Under the pieces are notes generated by a model that was not told where the DNA came from, did not search any database, and worked only from the letters and a program-made list of their open reading frames with translations. Positions 9,284 through 18,774 of a DNA stretch of 64,000 nucleotides are shown here, piece by piece. The translations under genes and the position numbers were made by a program. Within the stretch, counting starts at the first letter, position 1. Each line of letters begins with the position of its first letter. Source of the DNA: Lachnospiraceae bacterium (GTDB lineage: Bacteria; Bacillota; Clostridia; Lachnospirales; Lachnospiraceae); the NCBI GenBank assembly GCA_017408735.1, contig JAFQUB010000031.1, positions 117,537 to 181,536 on the forward strand, read 5' to 3'.

Positions 9284-11162
9284 CATACAAACTTTCCAGA
9301 CGTTCAGAAAGCTCTTCCTTTTCTTTTTGCAATTCCATACATTTTGCCACATCAGTGCAAATTTCGGGAGAAGCCATCTGTTCATCTATGGAAGAAATCT
9401 TTTCTTCTATAGTAGAAATCTCTTCTTCTGTTTTCTTCAATTCATTTTCTCGTTTACGTTGTTTTGCCTGTTCTTCCTTCTGTTGTTTCCAATCAGCCTT
9501 TCCCTCAGAAACGGACGGAGAAGAAGTAGTCGTTGCGGTAACGGTAGCAGGTGAGAGCAAGTCCTTTTTCTCTAAATAATAATCGTAATTTCCAATATAA
9601 TTTACCAGCTGTTTTTGATTTAAATCGATAATTCTGGTAGCGGTCTGGTTAATAAAATAACGGTCGTGAGATACGTAAAGAACCGTACCGGAATAAGCAT
9701 TTAAAGCGTTTTCCAGAATTTCTTTGGAATCCATATCAAGATGGTTGGTAGGTTCGTCCAAAATCAAAAAGTTTGCTTCGCTTAACATCAATTTGGCTAA
9801 GGACACACGTCCACGTTCACCACCGCTTAAGTCGTTAATCAGCTTAAATACGTCATCCCCGGTAAAGAGAAACGCTGCCAGCACATTTCGGATTCTGGTA
9901 TTATTTAAATTCGGATAGTCATCCGATATTTCCTGGAAAATTGTTTTTTCCGGATGCAGGAGATGGTGTTCCTGGTCATAATAGCCAATATGAACATTCG
10001 AACCTGTTTTAATAGTACCGGAATCAGCCTCCAAAAGTCCTGTAATAATCTTTAAAATAGTTGTTTTTCCAGTTCCGTTGTTTCCAATTAATGCCACTCG
10101 TTCTCCCCGTTTGATTTCAAAAGAAATATTGTCAAACAGTGTGAGAGGAGGGAATGCTTTTGAAAGCTCTGACGCAGATAATACATCATTACCGCTGATG
10201 CAATCCGGTTCCAGCATAAGTTTCATCTGGGTGTTGATTTCCGTCGGTTTTTCCACCAAATCCATTTTGTTCAGCATCTTTTCACGGCTTTCCGCACGTT
10301 TGATAGATTTTTCGCGGTTAAAGGAACGAAGCTTTGCAATAACTTCTTCCTGGTGCTTCACTTCCCGTTGCTGGTTCATATAGGCATTATAAGCGGCGGT
10401 ACGAAGCATGGCTTTCTTCTGTGCATAATCAGAATAATTTCCGCTGAATGTGGAAACGGTACCTTGGTCTACCTCGATGATTTTCGTAACAATTTTATTT
10501 AAAAAGTAACGGTCATGGGCAACTACCACAACAGCACCGTTGTAATTTAAAAGAAAAGTTTCTAACCAGGCAATAGATTCCATATCCAAGTGGTTTGTAG
10601 GCTCGTCCAACAGGAGAATATCCGGTTTGGTTAAAAGTAATTTTCCTAAAGAAACACGGGTTTTCTGTCCTCCGGATAAGGTATTTACCTGTCTGGAATA
10701 GTCTTCTTCTGTAAAGCCCAGACCTTTTAAAACACCGGTTAATTCACTTTTATATGCATAACCGTTGGCGGTTTCAAAATCATGGTTTAATTTAGTGTAT
10801 GTATTTAACAGGCTTTCCAGCGCCTCGCCCTGAGCGTGATTCATTTCTTCTTCCAAACCACGAATCTGGCGTTCTAAATTTAAGATATCCTGCTTTACCG
10901 TCAACAGTTCTTCGTAAATTGTGCGCTCACTACTTAAATCCTGATGCTGCGCCAGGTAACCGACGGTTTTACCTTTGGCAGTAATCACCTGTCCATCATC
11001 AGGGGCAAGCTGTCCCATGATAATTTTGAGAAGCGTGGATTTTCCGGCACCATTGATTCCTACAATGGCAGCTTTTTCTCTATCCTCTATAATAAAAGAA
11101 GCATTGTTAAGTATTTCTTCTTCTCCAAATGCTTTTGAAATATTTTGACAAGAAAGTATCAT
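9261..11162 (-). CDS. ABC-F family ATPase
   Basis: Soluble protein of 633 residues with two ABC domains and no membrane segments. Both P-loops are present (GINGAGKST and GNNGTGKTT), both signature loops (LSGGQKTR and LSGGERGR), and both LLDEPTNHLD/LILDEPTNHLD Walker B segments that mark ABC-F. The interdomain linker is charged, as in ribosome-acting members. A C-terminal Glu/Lys-rich coiled coil (about 555-633) resembles Uup/YdiF-type proteins. Members act on the ribosome in translation or antibiotic protection; which applies here cannot be told. GGAGG precedes the start. It is divergent from rex. Confidence 0.93.
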   Translation of the reverse strand: MILSCQNISKAFGEEEILNNASFIIEDREKAAIVGINGAGKSTLLKIIMGQLAPDDGQVITAKGKTVGYLAQHQDLSSERTIYEELLTVKQDILNLERQIRGLEEEMNHAQGEALESLLNTYTKLNHDFETANGYAYKSELTGVLKGLGFTEEDYSRQVNTLSGGQKTRVSLGKLLLTKPDILLLDEPTNHLDMESIAWLETFLLNYNGAVVVVAHDRYFLNKIVTKIIEVDQGTVSTFSGNYSDYAQKKAMLRTAAYNAYMNQQREVKHQEEVIAKLRSFNREKSIKRAESREKMLNKMDLVEKPTEINTQMKLMLEPDCISGNDVLSASELSKAFPPLTLFDNISFEIKRGERVALIGNNGTGKTTILKIITGLLEADSGTIKTGSNVHIGYYDQEHHLLHPEKTIFQEISDDYPNLNNTRIRNVLAAFLFTGDDVFKLINDLSGGERGRVSLAKLMLSEANFLILDEPTNHLDMDSKEILENALNAYSGTVLYVSHDRYFINQTATRIIDLNQKQLVNYIGNYDYYLEKKDLLSPATVTATTTSSPSVSEGKADWKQQKEEQAKQRKRENELKKTEEEISTIEEKISSIDEQMASPEICTDVAKCMELQKEKEELSERLESLYEKWEELA

Positions 11163-11332
11163 TGTTTTCCTCCCTGGTATGTTACCATATATAAATGTGT
11201 CTGTTTATAAATATACCTTAAATGAGGGGAAAAGACAATCTAAAAATTCTCGCTTTTTAGAAGGCTGATTCGTGTTAATAGTGAAAAGGGTGTTTTTTCT
11301 GTAATAACAGCCAATATACAATCTCATAAGGA

Positions 11333-11361
11333 TTGACATTAATTTAACATTTCAGTATAAT
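11333..11361 (+). promoter_or_regulatory. Consensus SigA promoter for rex
   Basis: TTGACA at 11333-11338, a 17-bp spacer, and TATAAT at 11356-11361: a perfect vegetative promoter 72 bp upstream of the rex start. No clear Rex operator (TTGTTAA-N4-TTAACAA type) is visible around it, so autoregulation is not supported by sequence. Confidence 0.88.
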
Positions 11362-11433
11362 TATTTATATAAATATAAGAACGTTTTCGTAAGTAAAATA
11401 AGCGAATACAAGGGAACAAGGGAGGCAACCATA

Positions 11434-12078
11434 GTGGGTGAAAAAGAAATCTCGAAAGCTGTAATCAAAAGACTTCCAAGATATTACAGATATTTGGGTG
11501 AATTAATGGACAGCGGAGTGGAGAGAATTTCATCGGGTGAACTGAGCAAGCGAATGCACGTAACAGCATCCCAGATACGTCAGGATTTAAACAACTTTGG
11601 CGGTTTTGGACAGCAGGGATATGGATATAATGTTCAGTATCTTTATGAGGAAATTGGAAAAATTCTTGGACTTGATAAAAGACACAATATGATAATTATT
11701 GGTGCGGGAAACTTAGGACAGGCGATTGCCAACTATGAAAATTTTGAAACAAGAGGATTTATTACTAAAGCGATGTTTGATAAAAATCCTGAATTAAGTG
11801 GCATGAAAGTTCGGGGCATCGAAGTTCATGGTATGGATGAGTTGGAAGATTATATTGTCAGCAATGATATACATATTGCAGCACTGGCCATTCCTAAAGC
11901 AGGTGCCATTGTGGTGGCGCAGAGATTGGTGAATTGCGGAATCAAGGCAATTTGGAATTTTGCACACACAGATCTTAACCTGCCAAAAGATGTTATGGTA
12001 GAAAATGTTCATTTGTCAGAAAGTCTTATGCGGTTATCCTATAAAATTAACAGCTATGAGCAGGAACATAGAAAATAA
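11434..12078 (+). CDS. rex: Redox-sensing transcriptional repressor Rex
   Basis: Senses the NADH/NAD+ ratio and represses fermentation and respiration genes when NADH is low. It has 214 residues: an N-terminal winged helix (to about 80; VTASQIRQDLNNFG-x-FGQQGYGY is the family hallmark) and a Rossmann domain with GAGNLGQA. The C-terminal swap helix carries NLSLR-like sequence (ESLMRLSYKI). Start is GTG 11434, preceded by GGAGG. It heads a set of genes that includes NAD(P)HX repair (nnr). Confidence 0.96.
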   Translation: MGEKEISKAVIKRLPRYYRYLGELMDSGVERISSGELSKRMHVTASQIRQDLNNFGGFGQQGYGYNVQYLYEEIGKILGLDKRHNMIIIGAGNLGQAIANYENFETRGFITKAMFDKNPELSGMKVRGIEVHGMDELEDYIVSNDIHIAALAIPKAGAIVVAQRLVNCGIKAIWNFAHTDLNLPKDVMVENVHLSESLMRLSYKINSYEQEHRK

Positions 12079-12108
12079 GCTAAAGGAAAAGATTTGGGGG
12101 CATGATAC

Positions 12109-12714
12109 ATGACTGGAGAAGAAAGAGAACGATATACGGCCTATTTGAAAAATAAGAAGATAGCTATTCTAACATTAGAGCATAAGTGGCACAAGCTCTT
12201 TCCTCAGGGAAATAAGCCGGCAGCCATTGCTTCACTGGAGGAAGAAGTCAACGAATGTGTCAAACATGAAGGGGGATTACGTACTGACATCAAAGACTTA
12301 AAGAAATTAAAGAAAAAGCTTATGGATGGAATTGTTTCTAATATGGGCGATACGGAAAGTAAAGAACAGATTAAGAAAATGGAAGAAAGCCAGCGTCTGA
12401 TTTTAGAAATCAATGAAAAACTGGAAAATTATGAAAGTGAACTGTTGGAACTTTCGCCAAAGTTAAAAACGGCAAATACAGCGTTAATGTTGGAAACGAT
12501 GGATTATTGTTATAAACAGATGCATGAAAATGCAGATGATATCAAAGAAATAGCAGAATGGATAAAAAATATTAGAATAGAATTAAAAAAGAATGTTTTG
12601 CGCAAGCAGGACAAAGAACTAAGAAATAAAATGATGTATACATATATGCATAATATTTTTGGACCAGAAGTGATAGACATATTTGATTTAGAAAGTAATG
12701 ATGAAATAGAATGA
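12109..12714 (+). CDS. Conserved coiled-coil protein of unknown function
   Basis: I do not recognise a named family. The 201 residues are hydrophilic and rich in Lys/Glu, with long predicted coiled coils (about 60-85 and 95-150), no signal peptide and no membrane segment. It lies 30 bp after rex and overlaps nnr by the ATGA of stop and start, so it is probably translated with nnr. The GGGGG just ahead of ATG serves as ribosome binding site. Context suggests a cytosolic accessory role, but nothing in the sequence fixes it. Confidence 0.75.
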   Translation: MTGEERERYTAYLKNKKIAILTLEHKWHKLFPQGNKPAAIASLEEEVNECVKHEGGLRTDIKDLKKLKKKLMDGIVSNMGDTESKEQIKKMEESQRLILEINEKLENYESELLELSPKLKTANTALMLETMDYCYKQMHENADDIKEIAEWIKNIRIELKKNVLRKQDKELRNKMMYTYMHNIFGPEVIDIFDLESNDEIE

Positions 12715-14228
12715 AAGAACTATTAAACAGTATTCAGATGAAAGCATGCGATAAGTATACCATAGAAAATATTGGAATTCCCTCTATGGTACTTATGGAG
12801 CGTGCAGCTTTATCTGTAGTACAGGAAATTGTAAACGATTATCTGGCGGAAGAAATTTCAGCGGTTATTTTTGCAGGAACGGGAAATAATGGCGGCGATG
12901 GTATTGCCATAGGAAGAATATTAAAAGAAAAAGGAGCACAGGTTCAAATAGTAGTTGTAGGTGATTTGCAAAAATGCTCATTAGAAATGAAACAGCAGAT
13001 GACCATTGCAGAAAATATGGGAATATCTGTGAAAATGTATGACAATTCTCTGAAAAAGGAATATAATGTAATTATAGATGCCCTTTTTGGCATTGGTTTG
13101 AGTAGAGAAGTTCAAGGGATATTTCAGAGTGCCATCCAATGGATAAACCAAAAGAAAGCCAGTGAAAAAAAGATATCTGTCTATGCGGTGGATATTCCAT
13201 CAGGTATTCATACTGACAGCGGAGAGGTGTTAGGATGTGCGGTGCAGGCCGATAAAACCATCACATTCCAGTATGGAAAACCCGGACTATATATAGGAAA
13301 TGCCAAAGAATATGCAGGTGAAGTAATTGTAAAAAATATTGGCATTTCCCCACAGCCTATAGAACAGGGTGAAATACAGCCGGTAGCATTTTGTTATGGA
13401 CCGGAAGATATAAAAAAGCTGCCACATAGAATAGAAAATGGGCATAAAGGCACTTTTGGAAAAGTATTAATTATAGCCGGAGCTAAAAATATGGCAGGAG
13501 CTGCGGTGTTTTCAGCAGAAAGTGCATATCGCACCGGCTGTGGTCTGGTAGAAGTATTTACGGCGGAAGATAATCGGGTTATTGTGCAGGGACAAATACC
13601 AGAAGCTGTGCTAACCACGTATGAAACAATTGCAGACTCCATGGAAAAACTGAAATGCTCCATAGGAAAAGCAGACGTAATTGTACTTGGCCCGGGATTA
13701 TCCATGTCTGACCAGGCAGAAAAATTAGTAGAATACACTATGAAAAATGCGACACAGCCATGTGTGGTAGATGCCGATGCTATTAATATTCTGGCGAAGC
13801 ATCCGGAATGGCTGAGTAGTAAAACGGCACCTTGTATTCTTACTCCTCATATGAAAGAACTGGCAAGGCTCAGTAAAAAAGAAATTTCAGAAGTTAAGAT
13901 AACACGGGTTATTACTTCATATGAAATTGCGGAATATTATAACTGTATCGTAGTGGCCAAAGATGCCGGAACCGTTGTGGTAGAAAAACAAAAAGCAAAG
14001 TATTATCTGAATTTGTCCGGATGCAGTGGGATGGCAACGGGCGGAAGCGGGGATGTATTAACCGGAATTATCGCCGGGTTACTGGCGCAAAACATGTCAT
14101 TATATGAAGCGGCGTGTCTGGGTGTATACATTCATGGACTTGCAGGAGAAGAAGCGCAGAAAGAACTTGGCGGATATAGTATGACTGCCAGAGATGTGAT
14201 TAGAAATCTGCATAATATTATAAGATAA
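12711..14228 (+). CDS. nnr: Bifunctional NAD(P)HX epimerase/dehydratase
   Basis: Repairs hydrated NADH and NADPH. The N-terminal YjeF_N epimerase domain (about 1-215) has GTGNNGGDG and IDALFGIGL. The C-terminal ribokinase-like, ADP-dependent dehydratase (about 235-505) has HKGTFGKVLIIAG, VVDADAINIL and GSGDVLTGIIAGL. The fusion length of 505 residues is usual. It is translationally coupled to the preceding coiled-coil gene and followed 13 bp later by alr, an arrangement also common in Bacillus and Clostridia. Confidence 0.95.
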   Translation: MKELLNSIQMKACDKYTIENIGIPSMVLMERAALSVVQEIVNDYLAEEISAVIFAGTGNNGGDGIAIGRILKEKGAQVQIVVVGDLQKCSLEMKQQMTIAENMGISVKMYDNSLKKEYNVIIDALFGIGLSREVQGIFQSAIQWINQKKASEKKISVYAVDIPSGIHTDSGEVLGCAVQADKTITFQYGKPGLYIGNAKEYAGEVIVKNIGISPQPIEQGEIQPVAFCYGPEDIKKLPHRIENGHKGTFGKVLIIAGAKNMAGAAVFSAESAYRTGCGLVEVFTAEDNRVIVQGQIPEAVLTTYETIADSMEKLKCSIGKADVIVLGPGLSMSDQAEKLVEYTMKNATQPCVVDADAINILAKHPEWLSSKTAPCILTPHMKELARLSKKEISEVKITRVITSYEIAEYYNCIVVAKDAGTVVVEKQKAKYYLNLSGCSGMATGGSGDVLTGIIAGLLAQNMSLYEAACLGVYIHGLAGEEAQKELGGYSMTARDVIRNLHNIIR

Positions 14229-14241
14229 GGGAGTGAAGGCT

Positions 14242-15432
14242 ATGGAACAATACAAAAGAATATGTGCAACAATTGATTTAGATGCCTTGAAGCATAATAT
14301 TTCATCCATTGAGTCAGCAGTAAAAGAAAGTGCCGGCGTTGTAGCAGTGATTAAAGCTGATGGCTATGGACATGGAGCAATTCCTATGGCAAAATGTCTT
14401 GAAAAAGACAATCGCATCTGGGGATATGCCGTGGCAACAGCAGAAGAAGCGGATGTATTAAAGCAGGCTGGAATTAAAAAGCCACTGTTAATCTTAGGAG
14501 CGGTATTTTCCTACGCATATCCTATGTTAATCAAACAGGGAATTCGTATGACAGTATTCTCCTATGAAATGGCAAAAGAGATATCCTATGAAGCGTTAAA
14601 GCTCCAGAAAAAAGCAAAAATACACATTAAAATAGACACCGGTATGGGAAGAATCGGATTTCAGGCCAATAATGAATCTTTAAAAGAAATCAAGAAAATT
14701 GCGTCCCTGCCAAATATTAAAATAGAAGGAATCTTTACCCATTTTGCAAAAGCAGATTTTCAGGATAAAACTTCTGCAAATTCCCAGTTAATGAAGTTCA
14801 AAGACTTTATCCGCAGTGTGGAACGGGAGGGAATTGAACTTACAGTAAGGCATTGTTCTAATAGTGCTGCAATTATGGAAATGCCGGAAGCAAATCTTGA
14901 TATGGTTAGAGCCGGAATTATTCTTTACGGCTTAATACCATCTGATGAAGTGAAAAAAGATAAATTATCTTTAAAACCGGTAATGAGTCTGCAAAGTCAT
15001 GTAGTGCATGTTAAAAAAGTAGCTCCAATGACAGGCATCAGTTACGGTCATACATATATAACAAAAGAAGAAAAAATTATCGCAACCATTCCGGTGGGAT
15101 ATGGTGATGGTTACCCAAGAACATTGTCCAACAAAGGCTATGTACTGATTAACGGACAACGTGCCAAAATTTGTGGCAGAGTATGTATGGACCAGATGAT
15201 GGTAGATGTTACTGATATCCCTGATGTAAATGTAGGTGATACCGTAACACTTCTTGGAAAAGATGGAGGGTTACAGATTACTGCGGAAGAACTGGGTGAA
15301 TTATCCGGAAGATTTAATTACGAGCTGGTTTGCGATATCGGAAAAAGAGTTCCAAGATTATATGTGGAAAATGGAAAGAAAGTGGCATGTAAAGATTATT
15401 ATCATGACAGTGAGATAACGTGGCTCAAATAA
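14242..15432 (+). CDS. alr: Alanine racemase
   Basis: Makes D-alanine for peptidoglycan; PLP enzyme of 396 residues. The PLP lysine is Lys38 in VIKADGYGHGA; the second catalytic residue is the Tyr of ISYGHTYI. RHCSNSAA and GRVCMDQMMVDVT are further family segments. ATG 14242 is preferred over the in-frame GTG at 14233, since AAGGGAG at 14226-14232 is well spaced for it. N-terminal TIM barrel and C-terminal beta domain are both complete. Confidence 0.96.
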   Translation: MEQYKRICATIDLDALKHNISSIESAVKESAGVVAVIKADGYGHGAIPMAKCLEKDNRIWGYAVATAEEADVLKQAGIKKPLLILGAVFSYAYPMLIKQGIRMTVFSYEMAKEISYEALKLQKKAKIHIKIDTGMGRIGFQANNESLKEIKKIASLPNIKIEGIFTHFAKADFQDKTSANSQLMKFKDFIRSVEREGIELTVRHCSNSAAIMEMPEANLDMVRAGIILYGLIPSDEVKKDKLSLKPVMSLQSHVVHVKKVAPMTGISYGHTYITKEEKIIATIPVGYGDGYPRTLSNKGYVLINGQRAKICGRVCMDQMMVDVTDIPDVNVGDTVTLLGKDGGLQITAEELGELSGRFNYELVCDIGKRVPRLYVENGKKVACKDYYHDSEITWLK

Positions 15433-15551
15433 TGTCGATAAAATAAGAACGTTTTATGAATACACTTAAAGAATAACGGAAAAACTATAGTATGAAAACA
15501 AGTTTCATTGTTTTTGAGAATATGTTTAAAGTAGTTCGGAGAGTGGAAAAA

Positions 15552-15899
15552 GTGATTATAAGACGAGGAGATATTTTTTATGCAGATTTGCGTCCGGTAG
15601 TGGGCTCAGAACAAGGCGGCATCCGACCGGTGCTGATTATTCAGAACGATGTAGGAAACAAACATAGTCCAACGGTAATTTGTGCCGCCATTACTTCAAA
15701 AATGAATAAGGCAAAATTGCCTACCCATGTAGAACTGGATGCAAAAAAATATGATATGGTAAAAGATTCAGTCATTTTATTAGAACAGTTGAGAACCATT
15801 GATAAAAAACGATTAAAAGATAAAGTATGTCATTTGGATGATGATATTTTAGTAAGAGTAAATATGGCATTAAATGTAAGTCTTGAGTTATGTACATAG
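15552..15899 (+). CDS. MazF/PemK-family endoribonuclease toxin (EndoA-like)
   Basis: 115 residues from GTG 15552 (GGAG at 15538-15541). The N-terminus [18 protein letters not shown] and the segments [28 protein letters not shown] and RTIDKKRL track Bacillus EndoA (an ACA-type mRNA interferase) almost residue for residue. A longer frame from 15492 adds 20 residues that have no counterpart. As in Bacillus it follows alr, but the antitoxin gene that usually sits between them is missing; only 119 bp separate alr from this start. Whether it is toxic, or neutralised in trans, is unknown. Confidence 0.9.
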   Translation: MIIRRGDIFYADLRPVVGSEQGGIRPVLIIQNDVGNKHSPTVICAAITSKMNKAKLPTHVELDAKKYDMVKDSVILLEQLRTIDKKRLKDKVCHLDDDILVRVNMALNVSLELCT

Positions 15900-15911
15900 G
15901 AAGGAGAACAT

Positions 15912-16847
15912 ATGGAGGGAAATTTCCCCTGGTTTTTAATTAGTATTATTGTTTTTTTAATAGGTCTGACCATACCGGTAGATAAAGTATTGAAATTTGT
16001 TTCTAAAATAACATACAAATTGTTTGGTGTGAAAGTTAAAGGTAATCCTGATGACTTAACCGAAGAAGAAATTTTGTCTATGGTTCACGAAGGTCATGAA
16101 AAAGGTGTACTAAAGGCAAATGAAGCAGAAATGATTCATAACATTGTGGAGCTGGATGAAAAAGAAGCTCAGGATGTTATGAATCACCGTGTGAATGTGG
16201 TGGCACTGGATGGCAACTCTACATTAAGAGAGGCGCTGGATTTTATGTTGGGAGAAAATAAATCCAGATACCCTGTGTATGATGAAGATTTAGATGATAT
16301 TATAGGAATTCTTCATCTGCGGGATGCCTTTGCCATACATAACAACAATAAGCTTTTGGACATGAAGGTAAAAGAAATTGATGGGTTACTTAGAGAAGCA
16401 AAATTCATTCCGGAAACCAGAAATACTCATGAATTATTTAAACAGATGCAGAATGAAAAACTGCAGATGGTAATTGTAATTGATGAATATGGTCAGATGT
16501 CGGGAATCATTACAATGGAAGATATTTTGGAAGAAATTGTGGGAAATATTCTGGACGAATATGATGATGAGGAAGAATCTATTACAAAACTGGGTGACGA
16601 AGACTTTCTAATGGATGGAATGGCTGAATTAGAAGAAGTGGAAGAAGTATTAGGGATTGAAATCGAAGAAGAATTTGATACTTTAAACGGTCTGCTGATT
16701 TCTAAATTAGAGCATATTCCAAAAGAAAACGAAACCGCCGTGATAGAATATCAAGGCTACCAATTTGAAATACTGTCCATTGATAATAAAAAAATCGGCA
16801 GTGTAAAGGTAAAGAAAAAGCCACACCAGGACTTGCCAATGGAATAA
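15912..16847 (+). CDS. CBS-pair/CorC-HlyC domain protein with a single membrane helix
   Basis: 311 residues: one hydrophobic N-terminal helix (about 7-24), a short helix leading to LTEEEI, a CBS domain pair (about 75-210; SRYPVYDEDLDDIIGILHLRD and MVIVIDEYGQMSGIITMEDI split over the two), an acidic linker and a C-terminal CorC/HlyC domain (about 228-305). Full relatives carry a three- or four-helix DUF21/CNNM channel domain before the CBS pair. Here only its last part remains, so it may be a regulatory partner rather than a Mg2+ exporter. AAGGAG precedes ATG, 12 bp after the mazF-like gene. Confidence 0.85.
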   Translation: MEGNFPWFLISIIVFLIGLTIPVDKVLKFVSKITYKLFGVKVKGNPDDLTEEEILSMVHEGHEKGVLKANEAEMIHNIVELDEKEAQDVMNHRVNVVALDGNSTLREALDFMLGENKSRYPVYDEDLDDIIGILHLRDAFAIHNNNKLLDMKVKEIDGLLREAKFIPETRNTHELFKQMQNEKLQMVIVIDEYGQMSGIITMEDILEEIVGNILDEYDDEEESITKLGDEDFLMDGMAELEEVEEVLGIEIEEEFDTLNGLLISKLEHIPKENETAVIEYQGYQFEILSIDNKKIGSVKVKKKPHQDLPME

Positions 16848-16916
16848 AAGAATGGTAGAATACTCGGTGTGCGTTAATATTAATTTTTAATTATAGGAAA
16901 CGAAAGGAAGAAGTGT

Positions 16917-17645
16917 ATGTCAGGACATTCAAAATTTGCGAATATTAAACATAAAAAGGAAAAAAATGATGCAGCAAAAGGAAAAATCTTTACTATTATC
17001 GGTAGAGAAATTGCTGTAGCAGTAAAGGAAGGCGGTCCGGACCCGGCAAATAACAGTAAACTTCGTGATGTTATTGCAAAAGCAAAAGCAAACAATATGC
17101 CAAACGACACCATCGACAGAGGTATCAAAAAAGCAGCCGGAGATGCCAACAGCGTAAATTATGAAGTTGTTACATATGAAGGATATGGTCCAAACGGAAC
17201 TGCTATTATCGTAGATGCCCTTACTGACAACAAGAATCGTACTGCAGCAAATGTACGTAATGCCTTTACAAAAGGTCATGGCAATGTGGGAACCCAGGGT
17301 TGTGTATCTTATATGTTTGACAAAAAAGGTCAGATTATCATTGATAAAGAAGCTTATGATGCAGACGCAGACGAACTTATGATGACAGCTTTGGATGCCG
17401 GAGCAGAAGATTTCAGTGAGGAAGAAGACAGCTATGAAATTTTAACAGCACCGGAAGATTTCAGTGCAGTGCGTCAGGCGTTAGAAGATGCCGGAATTCC
17501 AATGGTAGAAGCAGAAGTTACCATGATTCCACAAACATATGTAGAGTTAACAGATGAACAGGATATCAAAAATATTCAGCGTACTTTAGATTTATTAGAT
17601 GAAGACGACGATGTTCAGATGGTTTACCATAACTGGGACGAATAA
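16917..17645 (+). CDS. yebC: YebC/PmpR family protein
   Basis: 242 residues with the full YebC/TACO1 pattern: [20 protein letters not shown] at the start, [19 protein letters not shown], then YEGYGPNG and the C-terminal MIPQTYVEL. Members have been described both as transcriptional regulators and as factors easing ribosome stalling at proline stretches. GAAAGGA precedes ATG. A good intrinsic terminator follows. Confidence 0.95.
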   Translation: MSGHSKFANIKHKKEKNDAAKGKIFTIIGREIAVAVKEGGPDPANNSKLRDVIAKAKANNMPNDTIDRGIKKAAGDANSVNYEVVTYEGYGPNGTAIIVDALTDNKNRTAANVRNAFTKGHGNVGTQGCVSYMFDKKGQIIIDKEAYDADADELMMTALDAGAEDFSEEEDSYEILTAPEDFSAVRQALEDAGIPMVEAEVTMIPQTYVELTDEQDIKNIQRTLDLLDEDDDVQMVYHNWDE

Positions 17646-17653
17646 AGTATCAG

Positions 17654-17694
17654 GCTTTTCTGTAAAAAAATGTACAGAAAAGCTTTTTATTTTG
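17654..17694 (+). terminator. Intrinsic terminator after yebC
   Basis: GCTTTTCTGTA (17654-17664) pairs with TACAGAAAAGC (17673-17683), an 11-bp stem with an 8-base A-rich loop, followed by TTTTTATTTTG. Confidence 0.9.
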
Positions 17695-17708
17695 CCAAAA
17701 ATCAAAAA

Positions 17709-17784
17709 AATATTAACAAAAAATTCACATTTTGATAATATTAACAAAAAATTTCTTTGCTTTTTGAAATTAGTATGCTATAAT
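17709..17784 (+). promoter_or_regulatory. Promoter with 17-bp direct repeats upstream of the CFI-box gene
   Basis: TTGCTT (17757-17762), 16-bp spacer, TATAAT (17779-17784) preceded by TGC, which makes an extended -10. Just upstream, AATATTAACAAAAAATT occurs twice (17709-17725 and 17737-17753), 28 bp apart. The second copy is also half of a near-palindrome, TTGATAATATTAACAA. Possible operator; the protein is unknown. Confidence 0.7.
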
Positions 17785-17832
17785 ACAAAAAGTTTTGTAG
17801 ATAGTGTTGTATATCTAGTGGAAGGAGTTATT

Positions 17833-18765
17833 ATGATATTTACAGAAGGGAAATGCCCCAGATGTTATAGCATCATACAAATCCCGTCAGAACAAGAGAA
17901 AATACTTTGCAATTACTGTGGGGAAGGAATTGACGTGAGAGAAGTTATGGAAACAGTGAAGAAGGATACCGTTGTAGAAATTATGGATAAGAATGAATAT
18001 AACCAGGAATTAGTTGAAGTGTTAGAAGCGTTGCCGGGAATGCTTGATTATAATGATGGAATTGAAAAATTTAAAAAAGAAACATATAAGGAAGCTTTTG
18101 AATCCTATTATAATAAACATTACAAACAGTACATGGCAATTGATCGTTTGTATGCAGCCAGTGCCGATAAAGAAAAATTCTTACGCCGTATGGTGAATCA
18201 GTTGGTTGAAACTGAAAGAATGATTCTGACCAAGGCAGAAAGAAGTGTACGTGAGTCAAGACTGATTAATGATAATCTGAAACTTACTGTTTATATGATT
18301 CCTGCAATGTTAAAATACAAAGGTGCAGCTATGAATGGCCTGACAGAATGTGTTGTAGCAGGATGGCAGGAGGCATTTCCAAAGTATCAGATCAGTAAAG
18401 CGGATTTTCATAAAATAAATTCCGGTTTTCGCAATAAATTATGTTATATAACCACGGCAGTATGCGAAAGTCTTGGAAAAGAAGATGACTGCTATGAATT
18501 GAACATTTTAAGAGAGTACAGAGATACTTATCTTCGTTCTACAGAAGATGGCGAAAGAATTGTAGACGCTTATTACGATATTGCTCCATCCATTGTAAAA
18601 CGAATTAATAAACAGAGTAACAGAGATGAAATTTACAGGGAAATATATGCACAGTATTTGTCACCATGTATCCGCCTATTAGAAGAGGATAAGAAAGAGG
18701 AATGTAAAGAAATTTACAGTGACATGGTACTTGGACTGGAAGCTACATATTTACTACAGCAATAG
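17833..18765 (+). CDS. Zinc-ribbon protein with CFI-box C-terminal domain
   Basis: 310 residues from ATG 17833, with GGAAGGAG just upstream. The frame is open further upstream into the yebC terminator, so longer starts are rejected. The N-terminus has paired Cys (Cys8-Cys11 and Cys26-Cys29), a probable zinc ribbon. A helical middle follows, then CYITTAVC...LNILREYRDTYL and an IAPSIVKRI helix: the CFI-box pattern found at the end of diverse bacterial proteins of unknown role. No signal peptide or clear membrane segment. Nine bases separate it from metY, so they may be one transcript. Function unknown. Confidence 0.8.
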   Translation: MIFTEGKCPRCYSIIQIPSEQEKILCNYCGEGIDVREVMETVKKDTVVEIMDKNEYNQELVEVLEALPGMLDYNDGIEKFKKETYKEAFESYYNKHYKQYMAIDRLYAASADKEKFLRRMVNQLVETERMILTKAERSVRESRLINDNLKLTVYMIPAMLKYKGAAMNGLTECVVAGWQEAFPKYQISKADFHKINSGFRNKLCYITTAVCESLGKEDDCYELNILREYRDTYLRSTEDGERIVDAYYDIAPSIVKRINKQSNRDEIYREIYAQYLSPCIRLLEEDKKEECKEIYSDMVLGLEATYLLQQ

Positions 18766-18774
18766 GAGGTAGTT

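Noticed and set aside
17599..17832. Longer start for the CFI-box protein
   Set aside because: The extension would run through the yebC end, a terminator and the promoter; ATG 17833 has a proper ribosome site.
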